From DASRWI01 sp035654655 (lineage in GTDB: Bacteria > Bacteroidota > Ignavibacteria > Ignavibacteriales > Ignavibacteriaceae): a stretch of DNA of 64,000 nucleotides. Where the stretch lies: contig DASRWI010000012.1 of the NCBI GenBank assembly GCA_035654655.1, positions 1 through 64,000 of the forward strand, read 5' to 3'. Of this stretch, positions 26,315-33,702 are shown piece by piece. The notes under the pieces are model-generated. The model ran no database searches, was not told where the DNA came from, and saw only the letters and a list, made by a program, of their open reading frames with translations. Each line of letters opens with the position of its first letter. Within the stretch, counting starts at the first letter, position 1. Both the position numbers and the translations under genes were made by a program.

Positions 26315-27592
26315 ATGAAAACTGTCTGGTACTTATTTTATAATTATATAGTTGTTCCTTTTTTATATGTAACTCTGCATATAATCGGCTGGTTTGATGA
26401 TAAAACTAAAAGAGGCATTAAAGGAAGAAAAAGAGTTTTTGAAGAACTTATAATAAACGCCGCCTCATTAGATAAAAATAAACCTTTGATTTGGTTTCAT
26501 TCTTCATCTTTAGGTGAGTTTGAACAGGCAAAACCTATTATAAGTGAATTGAAAAAAGACAATAAAATAAATATTCTTGTTACCTTCTTTTCACCATCGG
26601 GTTATGAGAATTCAAAAAAATATCCGCACGCTGATTTAATTTCATACATTCCATTTGATACAAATTTTAATGCATTAAGATTTATAAAGATTGTGAGTCC
26701 TGACCTGGCTGTGATAATGCGTTATGATATATGGCCGAATATGATCTGGGCAATGAAAAGATATAATGTGCCGTCATTTTTGGTTGATGCTACTATGAAT
26801 CCAAACTCATTAAGAACTGTTATTGGAATTAAGAATTTTCATAAGCATTTATTTAAAGATATAACCAAGATATTAACAGTATCTAAGACAGATGCTGAAG
26901 GTTTTAAATCCTTTGAATGCGGCGATGAACAGGTTAAAGTAGTAGGTGATACAAGATTTGATAGAGTTTACCAAAGGAGTCAATCAGCAAAAGAAAGAAA
27001 TTTATTAAAAGAAGAAATTTTAAATGGAAAGAAGATTCTCGTTGCAGGAAGTACCTGGGAGCAGGATGAAGAAATTCTATTACCTGCATTTAAAACTTTA
27101 GCTAAGTATGATAAAGATGTTATCCTTGTGATTGCACCTCACGAGCCAAAAGAATTTCATCTTGAAAATATTGAAAATGAATTTAAAGATTTACTTCCTA
27201 CAATAAGATTTTCACATCTTAATAATTATAAAGATGAGAAAGTAATAATTATAGATTCAGTTGGAATACTTAAAACATTATATTTTTATGCTGATGCTGC
27301 ATATATAGGTGGCAGCTTCAAACAGAATATTCATAATGTATTGGAAGCAGCAGTGTATGGTGTTCCACTTGTATATGGACCAAAGATTGAGAATTCACAG
27401 GAAGCAATAAAACTTCGCGACCTTAAAGGTGCCTTTGAAGTTAAAAATAAAAATGAAATGTACCGCTCACTCCGCTCATTATTCAGTAATAAGGAATTAA
27501 GAGAATCAATGGGAAATATATCTTATGAATATGTGCATCAAAATCTTGGTGCTACTGAAAGAATTGTACAGGAAATAAAAAGATATATATAA
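26315..27592 (+). CDS. waaA: 3-deoxy-D-manno-octulosonic acid (KDO) transferase
   Basis: About 425 residues. WaaA transfers KDO from CMP-KDO to lipid A precursor. An N-terminal membrane anchor (TVWYLFYNYIVVPFLYVTL) precedes the GT30 domain with WFHSSSLGEFEQAKP (catalytic Glu), VIMRYDIWPNMIW, VAGSTWEQDEE and AYIGGSFKQNIHNVLEAA. A TTG two codons earlier (26309) overlaps the GT9 stop; the ATG three bases after that stop is preferred. With the GT9 gene it shows that this organism makes KDO- and probably heptose-containing LPS. It ends before two inverted palindromic repeats. Confidence 0.9.
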   Translation: MKTVWYLFYNYIVVPFLYVTLHIIGWFDDKTKRGIKGRKRVFEELIINAASLDKNKPLIWFHSSSLGEFEQAKPIISELKKDNKINILVTFFSPSGYENSKKYPHADLISYIPFDTNFNALRFIKIVSPDLAVIMRYDIWPNMIWAMKRYNVPSFLVDATMNPNSLRTVIGIKNFHKHLFKDITKILTVSKTDAEGFKSFECGDEQVKVVGDTRFDRVYQRSQSAKERNLLKEEILNGKKILVAGSTWEQDEEILLPAFKTLAKYDKDVILVIAPHEPKEFHLENIENEFKDLLPTIRFSHLNNYKDEKVIIIDSVGILKTLYFYADAAYIGGSFKQNIHNVLEAAVYGVPLVYGPKIENSQEAIKLRDLKGAFEVKNKNEMYRSLRSLFSNKELRESMGNISYEYVHQNLGATERIVQEIKRYI

Positions 27593-27707
27593 TAGACTCA
27601 TTACATTTCAGAGATTCACGTTTTTCATTGTCCCTTGAATTATTAATGCAATAATTCAACCTATTTCCTTATTTTAATAGTAACCATAATCCCCTTAAGC
27701 TATCTGA

Positions 27708-27755
27708 CATTCCGTAGGAATATTTTAAAAAATTCTAAACTATCCCTACGGGATG
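27708..27755. repeat. Inverted pair of the short covarying palindrome
   Basis: CATTCCGTAGGAATA (27708-27722) and TATCCCTACGGGATG (27741-27755) lie tail to tail around an 18-base AT spacer. Each is a small palindrome, and the two units are also complementary to each other apart from the variable base. The pair fills the gap between the convergent waaA and lipoprotein genes. Confidence 0.7.
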
Positions 27756-27780
27756 TTTGATTTTTAATCTATACTATGAT

Positions 27781-28263
27781 CTACTTCTTAATTGTTGCAA
27801 CATCAGGCCTTTGTGTAACATCTTCAATGTGAGCAGAAATTATCTTCCATTCATTATTATTTTTTTCCCAAATTATTGAATAATTTCCTTTTTCATTTAA
27901 CTTTTTATCTGGAAGATTAATTTTTGAAGTGTATGTACCTGCATCAAAAGCTAAAGAATTACTCTTCCCGCTTTTTAAGGACGTAATTTGAACATCGCTT
28001 ACAACTTTAACTCCACCACTTACCCAATTAGCTGCTATCTCCTTAGTTCCCTTCATAACTGATGAATCATTCATAACAACACCATTAACATCAAACGAAT
28101 TGATTATTGCTGCCGAATCTTTGTTGTTCCAGCCTGATACAAAGTTATTTGATAATTCAGAAACAGACATAGAATTATTTTCATTATTATTATCAGCATT
28201 ATTGTTCCTTTGATTACAGCCAATTAATAATATTCCAAAGAAAATAACATATAGTATTTTCAT
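27781..28263 (-). CDS. NTF2-like (SnoaL/DUF4440-type) lipoprotein
   Basis: A 160-residue protein with a lipoprotein signal (VIFFGILLIGC), an Asn-rich linker, and a domain from about residue 35 with FVSGWNNKDSAAIINSFDVNGV and YSIIWEKNNNEWKIISAHIE, typical of NTF2-like folds of the DUF4440/SnoaL group. Such domains bind small molecules or act as envelope accessory proteins; no catalytic residues can be assigned. It is a stand-alone gene convergent with waaA. Confidence 0.75.
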   Translation of the reverse strand: MKILYVIFFGILLIGCNQRNNNADNNNENNSMSVSELSNNFVSGWNNKDSAAIINSFDVNGVVMNDSSVMKGTKEIAANWVSGGVKVVSDVQITSLKSGKSNSLAFDAGTYTSKINLPDKKLNEKGNYSIIWEKNNNEWKIISAHIEDVTQRPDVATIKK

Positions 28264-28469
28264 ATAAGTCCTTTAATTTTTGATTGAAAATTTTATTTAG
28301 AATAAATAATAAATAAAAAAAAATTTTTAAATGGTAAGATTTAATAAAAAGTATATCAGAAGTGATTTATGAACAAATTAAACAAATTTTCAAAATATGT
28401 TGCTGCAATAACTGTGTGATTAAGAGGCAATCTTCTTTTACTAACCTTCTGTAATAAATTGCATATTGT

Positions 28470-28477
28470 TATCTTTG
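28470..28477 (+). promoter_or_regulatory. Possible -7 promoter element (TATCTTTG)
   Basis: TATCTTTG matches the TAnnTTTG -7 box of Bacteroidota primary-sigma promoters and lies 31 bases before the first ABC subunit start. A clear TTTG -33 box at the expected distance is not seen, so this is tentative. Confidence 0.3.
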
Positions 28478-28508
28478 TGGTTAAAATTATTTTAAAGTTA
28501 AAGTGTGA

Positions 28509-30257
28509 ATGGAAAATTTATTTAAGTTAAAGAAATATTTTGTACGATATAAGAAGAAGTTGATTTGGGGTTTTGTATTTATTCTTTTTTCTAATGCTGG
28601 CAGCGTTTATCTTCCTATATTATTAAAGGATGCCATAAATGACCTTCAAAAAACTATAAGCAATGAACGTCTTTTATATTATGCCGGACTTATTATAGTT
28701 ACTTCTTTAATTGCAGGCATATTCAGGTTTTTAATTAGGCAAACTATTATTGTAGTTTCAAGGGAAATTGAATATGATATGCGCCAGGATTTTTGGACTC
28801 ATATTCAAAGATTGCCATTACGGTATTTTCAGAACAACTCTACCGGTAATATTATGGCTCACGCAACTAATGATATAAATGCAGTGCGTGGATTTATTGG
28901 TCCTGCTGTAATGTATTCAATTGATACCGGAATAAGACTTATAATAGTTATTGCAATAATGTTTTCTTTGAATTTGCCATTAACAATATATTCTTTATTA
29001 CCGCTTCCTATTTTATCCTATGTTGTTTATAAGGTTGGTAAACTTATTCACGAAAAATATACTTTAATACAGGAAAAGTTTGCTGATTTAACTACAAGAG
29101 CTCAGGAAAATTTTTCCGGAATCAGAGTGGTTAAGTCTTATGTACGTGAAGATTATGAGATTGATGTTTTTAAAGAAAACAGCAAGGATTATTTTACCAA
29201 GAATATGAATATGATAAAGATTCAGGCTATCATACAGCCTATTCTTTTTGTAATAACCGGATTATCAATCATTATTGTAATATGGTCTGGTGGTGTTAAG
29301 GTTATTCAAGGTGAAATGAATCTTGGTGAAATAACTGCTTTTGTAATTTATCTTGGGATTCTTATTTGGCCTGTTATTGCTTTTGGCTGGGTTATAAATA
29401 TTGTTCAGCAGGCTGAGGCAAGTATGAAGAGATTGAATAAAATATTTAATGAACCTTATGAAATTAAAGATTCTGAATTAACTGATTATTCAATTAAGGA
29501 TATTAAAGGTGAAATTGAATTCAGGAATGTGTCTTTCAGATACAGTGAAAATCACCCTTATGTGTTAAATGGAATTAACCTGAAGATTTCACAAGGTTCA
29601 ACAACTGCCATTATGGGATTCACAGGTTCCGGTAAAACATCTATGATAAATTTAATTCCGCGTCTTTATGATGTTACTGATGGGGAAGTTTTAATTGATG
29701 GAATTGATGTTAAAAATATTCCTTTAGATGTTCTAAGAACTAATATTGGTTATGTTCAGCAGGAATCATTTTTGTTTTCTGAAACTATTATCAATAATAT
29801 TTCCTATGGATTAAAAGATGTTGATATTGCAAGAGTAAAAGAAGCCAGTAGAATTGCATTTTTTGATAAGGATGTTGAATCTTTTCCAGAAGCTTATGAA
29901 ACTATTGTAGGTGAAAGAGGAATTACATTCTCTGGTGGACAAAAGCAAAGAGCTGCATTGGCAAGAGCTTTAATTATTGATCCCACTATATTAATTCTTG
30001 ATGATTCTTTTTCAGCTGTTGATACTAATACTGAAGAAGTTATCCTGAGAAATTTAAAAGAGTTTATGAAGAATAGAACCAGTATAATTATTAGTCACAG
30101 AATTTCTACTGTAAAGGATTCTGATAAAATTATTGTTCTGGATAATGGTAAAATTGCTGAAGAAGGAACTCACGAACAACTTGTTGAACTTGGCGGAATT
30201 TATGCGGACTTACACTTTAAGCAGCTGCTTGAAAAAGAATTAGAAGAAATGAACTAA
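28509..30257 (+). CDS. ABC exporter half-transporter with degenerate Walker B
   Basis: A 582-residue fused permease-ATPase of the MsbA/multidrug type. Six helices lie in about residues 15-310, with the NBD from about 340. Walker A is GFTGSGKTS, the signature FSGGQKQRA and the H loop ISHRIST. Walker B reads ILILDDSFSAVD, so the catalytic Glu is replaced by Asp. That is characteristic of the non-catalytic site in heterodimeric exporters such as TM287/288. The next gene, 16 bases downstream, encodes the complementary subunit. The substrate may be a lipid, drug or peptide and is not predictable. Confidence 0.88.
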   Translation: MENLFKLKKYFVRYKKKLIWGFVFILFSNAGSVYLPILLKDAINDLQKTISNERLLYYAGLIIVTSLIAGIFRFLIRQTIIVVSREIEYDMRQDFWTHIQRLPLRYFQNNSTGNIMAHATNDINAVRGFIGPAVMYSIDTGIRLIIVIAIMFSLNLPLTIYSLLPLPILSYVVYKVGKLIHEKYTLIQEKFADLTTRAQENFSGIRVVKSYVREDYEIDVFKENSKDYFTKNMNMIKIQAIIQPILFVITGLSIIIVIWSGGVKVIQGEMNLGEITAFVIYLGILIWPVIAFGWVINIVQQAEASMKRLNKIFNEPYEIKDSELTDYSIKDIKGEIEFRNVSFRYSENHPYVLNGINLKISQGSTTAIMGFTGSGKTSMINLIPRLYDVTDGEVLIDGIDVKNIPLDVLRTNIGYVQQESFLFSETIINNISYGLKDVDIARVKEASRIAFFDKDVESFPEAYETIVGERGITFSGGQKQRAALARALIIDPTILILDDSFSAVDTNTEEVILRNLKEFMKNRTSIIISHRISTVKDSDKIIVLDNGKIAEEGTHEQLVELGGIYADLHFKQLLEKELEEMN

Positions 30258-30273
30258 AAGGAATTTTGAATTA

Positions 30274-32049
30274 ATGGATAATGATGAAATATTAGGCAAA
30301 GCGTATGATGCACGTTTAATGAAACGTCTGCTTGGTTATGTAAAGCCTTATAAAAAATATGTTATTGCAGCTATTTTGTTAAATATTATTGTTGCTGCTT
30401 TGGGACCAACACGACCTTATTTGACTAAACTTGCAATTGATGATTATATAGTGCATCATAATTATAATGGCTTATTAAATATAAGCTTAATACTTATTGG
30501 ACTGCTCTTACTACAAGCTCTTGTTCAGTATTTGTTAACATATTTTACCCAGTATCTGGGACAGAAAATAATACTTGATTTGAGAATGAAAATATTTAGT
30601 CATACTCAAAGACTTGCATTAAAATTCTTTGATAAAACTCCCATTGGCAGAATTGTAACAAGAACTACTAATGATGTTGAATCATTAAATGAATTGTTCT
30701 CAAGTGGAATTGTTATGGTGTTCAGTGATGTTTTTATAATTATCTGGATACTTGCATTTATGTTTTTTATGGATGTAAAGCTTTCACTTGTTACTTTATC
30801 TGTTTTACCGCTTTTAATTTGGGGAACATTTTTATTCAGAAAGAAAGTTAGAGAATCATACAGGGATGTACGTCTTCATCTTGCAAGACTTAATTCTTAT
30901 ATGCAGGAACACGTAACTGGAATGAATGTTATCCAAATCTTTAATAAACAAAAAGATGAGCTGAAAACATTTTCTAAAATTAATGCTGATTACAGATATA
31001 CAAACATTAAATCAATTTTCTATTATGCAGTTTTTTATCCTTCAGTGGAATTGCTTTCATCTATAGCAATCGCTTTAATAATCTGGTATGGCGGTGGAGA
31101 AATTATTCAGGGTTCTTTAACAATAGGTGTATTGTTTGCTTTTATTCAATATACTGAAATGTTTTTTAGACCCATAAGAGACTTATCAGAAAAGTATAAT
31201 ATTATGCAGACTGCAATGGCTTCATCTGAGAGAATATTCAAATTGCTTGATACAGATATGTTTATTAAAAATCCGGATGTGCCAAAGAGATTAGTTGATG
31301 TAAGAGGTGAAATTGAATTTAGGAATGTTCACTTTGCTTATGATGATGATAATTATGTATTAAAGAATATATCTTTCAAAATAAATCCCGGTGAAACAGT
31401 AGCAATTGTTGGTCATACCGGAGCAGGTAAAACAAGCATTATAAATATCTTAACCAGGTTTTATGATATTAACAAAGGTTCCATTTACGTTGATGGATTC
31501 GATATTAAAGAACTTGATAAGAGAGAACTTAGAAAATATATTTCTATAGTACTACAGGATGTTTATTTATTTTCCGGGACTATTAAATCTAACATTTCAA
31601 TGGGGAATGGACAAATATCACAAGATAAAATTATTGAGGCTTCTAAATTGGTAGGAGCTGATAGGTTTATTAATTCTTTGCCATTGAAATATGACGAGCC
31701 TGTTAAGGAAAGAGGTGCAACGTTAAGTGTAGGACAAAAGCAGTTAATATCTTTTGCGAGAGCATTAGCTTATGACCCTCAAATCCTTATCCTTGATGAA
31801 GCAACATCAAGTGTGGATACTGAGACTGAAATTTTGATTCAGAATGCAATACAAAAATTATTAGTTGGAAGGACAGCAATAGTTATAGCTCATCGTCTTT
31901 CAACAATTCAAAATGCTGACAAGATAATTGTTATGCATAAGGGTGAGATAAGAGAGATTGGAAATCATCAGGAGTTATTAGCTAAAAGAGGAATATATTA
32001 TAAGTTATATCAGCTTCAATTTAAAGAACAGGAATTAAAAGCCAGTTAA
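30274..32049 (+). CDS. ABC exporter half-transporter with catalytic Walker B
   Basis: A 591-residue partner of the preceding subunit. The permease core has six helices; the NBD has Walker A GHTGAGKTS, Walker B ILILDEATSSVD with the catalytic Glu, and H loop IAHRLST. Its signature is LSVGQKQL instead of LSGGQ, so the composite site made with the other subunit's Asp-type Walker B would be weakened on both faces. This asymmetric pairing supports a heterodimer. It is followed after 23 bases by fbp with its own ribosome site. Confidence 0.88.
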   Translation: MDNDEILGKAYDARLMKRLLGYVKPYKKYVIAAILLNIIVAALGPTRPYLTKLAIDDYIVHHNYNGLLNISLILIGLLLLQALVQYLLTYFTQYLGQKIILDLRMKIFSHTQRLALKFFDKTPIGRIVTRTTNDVESLNELFSSGIVMVFSDVFIIIWILAFMFFMDVKLSLVTLSVLPLLIWGTFLFRKKVRESYRDVRLHLARLNSYMQEHVTGMNVIQIFNKQKDELKTFSKINADYRYTNIKSIFYYAVFYPSVELLSSIAIALIIWYGGGEIIQGSLTIGVLFAFIQYTEMFFRPIRDLSEKYNIMQTAMASSERIFKLLDTDMFIKNPDVPKRLVDVRGEIEFRNVHFAYDDDNYVLKNISFKINPGETVAIVGHTGAGKTSIINILTRFYDINKGSIYVDGFDIKELDKRELRKYISIVLQDVYLFSGTIKSNISMGNGQISQDKIIEASKLVGADRFINSLPLKYDEPVKERGATLSVGQKQLISFARALAYDPQILILDEATSSVDTETEILIQNAIQKLLVGRTAIVIAHRLSTIQNADKIIVMHKGEIREIGNHQELLAKRGIYYKLYQLQFKEQELKAS

Positions 32050-32072
32050 TAAAATAAAAGGAGATAGATTTT

Positions 32073-33149
32073 ATGCCACAGGTTAAATTTATGACCCTCG
32101 CTCGTCATATAATTGAACAGGAAAAATTACATCCTGAAGCCACAGGAGAATTATCAAGATTACTTCACGATTTATCTTTAGCTGCAAAAGTAATTTCACT
32201 TGAAGTTAATAAAGCAGGTCTTGCTGATATACTTGGATTTACCGGTGATGATAATGTTCACGGAGAGAAAGTAAAAAAGTTAGATATCTTTGCACACGAT
32301 ATGTTGTTCAGAGCAATGGACCATGGCGGTCATCTTTGTGTGATGGCATCTGAAGAAGAGGAAGATATCATCCACATTCCACACGGTAAGGTATGCGGAA
32401 AATATGTTCTTCTTTTTGATCCTCTTGATGGCTCATCAAATATTGATGTTAATATTAGTATAGGTACCATTTTTTCTATATTCAAAAGAGTTTCCGCTGA
32501 TAATGGAACTCCAGGTACTTTAGAAGATTGTTTGCAGCAAGGAGTTGAACAAGTTGCTGCAGGATATGTAATATATGGGTCATCAACAATATTAGTTTAC
32601 ACTGCAGGTCACGACCATGGTGTTCATGGTTTTACTTTAGACCCATCATTTGGAGAGTTTATACTTTCACATCCCAATATTAGAACTCCTAAAAAGGGAA
32701 AGATATACAGTATTAACGAAGGTAATTATCTTTATTGGCATCCTGGACTTAAGAAATATATTAAATATTTACAGGAAGAAGATAAGAAAACAGAAAGACC
32801 TTATTCTTCAAGGTATATAGGGTCAATGGTTGCTGACATTCATAGGAATATGTTATATGGTGGAATATTTATGTACCCTGCAGATAGCAGAAGTCCACAT
32901 GGTAAATTAAGATTGATGTATGAATGCAATCCAATGTCTTTTATAATAGAATCCGCAGGCGGCAGAGCAACAAATGGTAAGCAAAGAATATTAGAGATAA
33001 AACCAAATTCATTACATCAAAGAACTCCAATTTTTATCGGCAGTGAAGAAGATGTAAAAATGGTTGAAGAGTTTATGGCAAGAGAAGAACAGGAAGAAGA
33101 AAAGAAAAAACAGAAAAATGCGGAGTTATTTGAAACTGGAATAGCATAA
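32073..33149 (+). CDS. fbp: Fructose-1,6-bisphosphatase class I
   Basis: A 358-residue gluconeogenic enzyme that hydrolyses fructose-1,6-bisphosphate to fructose-6-phosphate. The metal-binding FDPLDGSSNIDVN motif and the substrate region YSSRYIGSMVADIHR are intact, as is MYECNPMSFIIESAGG near the C-terminus. The length is normal apart from a short Glu/Lys tail (about 330-358). A strong AAGGAG site lies just before the ATG. It may be read through from the ABC genes, and it ends at a terminator. Confidence 0.95.
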   Translation: MPQVKFMTLARHIIEQEKLHPEATGELSRLLHDLSLAAKVISLEVNKAGLADILGFTGDDNVHGEKVKKLDIFAHDMLFRAMDHGGHLCVMASEEEEDIIHIPHGKVCGKYVLLFDPLDGSSNIDVNISIGTIFSIFKRVSADNGTPGTLEDCLQQGVEQVAAGYVIYGSSTILVYTAGHDHGVHGFTLDPSFGEFILSHPNIRTPKKGKIYSINEGNYLYWHPGLKKYIKYLQEEDKKTERPYSSRYIGSMVADIHRNMLYGGIFMYPADSRSPHGKLRLMYECNPMSFIIESAGGRATNGKQRILEIKPNSLHQRTPIFIGSEEDVKMVEEFMAREEQEEEKKKQKNAELFETGIA

Positions 33150-33173
33150 TTTTTATTATAATTTGTTTTTATT

Positions 33174-33206
33174 TCCTCTTTCAATATTAATGAAAGGGGA
33201 TTTTTT
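33174..33206 (+). terminator. Terminator after fbp
   Basis: TCCTCTTTCA (33174-33183) pairs with TGAAAGGGGA (33191-33200), with one G-U, followed by six T. Confidence 0.8.
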
Positions 33207-33311
33207 ATATTGTGTAGTTGCGATGACTGAAATGAGCTGCTGCGCTTATATCTTTAAAATTTTTCTTCTAATTATAAGCTTGATTTTATTGGCTTTTTCA
33301 ATGTTTTAAAA

Positions 33312-33542
33312 TGTTGATAACTTGTAGATAACTTGGTAACAGATTGTTAATAAAAGTGACAAAATCCACAGGGTGGTAATAACCATATTAAACCTGTGTT
33401 CTTATTCACAATCATCCTATAAAAAATAGTTGATTTGTGTTCTATATCATAAACTTATGTGATTTATCCACCAATCCACATCCTTATAATTACTATTAAT
33501 TATTAATTAATATCTAAACTATTAATATAGTAGTGTGTATAA
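33312..33542. other. DnaA-box cluster, candidate oriC
   Basis: Two perfect TTATNCACA boxes lie at 33402-33410 (TTATTCACA, plus strand) and 33534-33542 (TTATACACA, minus strand). One-mismatch boxes lie at 33312-33320 (TTATCAACA, minus), 33323-33331 (TTATCTACA, minus), 33345-33353 (TTATTAACA, minus) and 33464-33472 (TTATCCACC, plus). Weaker boxes ending in ATCCACA are at 33362-33370 and 33472-33480. An almost pure AT segment (about 33484-33530) between boxes could be the unwinding element. The mnmG/mnmE genes with parS sites lie about 9 kb away, as often near origins. dnaA itself is not here. Confidence 0.55.
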
Positions 33543-33702
33543 ACCTATGTTGATTACTTAAGTCTTTTCTAATATTGCCAACTATTCAATACTCATTTCA
33601 CATTGATAAAATAAGCCTTCAAGACAAAATTATTTTTTATTTTTTTGTAAAGTAAATTATTAATTGTAAGTTTTAAAAGATATTTCAAATAATTCATATG
33701 TG

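Larger units (their letters stand above)
33150..33699. other. 550-base AT-rich intergenic region
   Basis: This is the longest gene-free stretch in the window. It holds the fbp terminator at its left end and a DnaA-box cluster with AT-rich runs in the middle (33312-33542). The right part (33560-33699) is AT-rich leader for the T9SS protein. No ORF of note is seen. Confidence 0.7.

Noticed and set aside
28368..28418. Short frame MNKLNKFSKYVAAITV before the ABC genes
   Set aside because: Sixteen codons without a ribosome site or context; chance is more likely.
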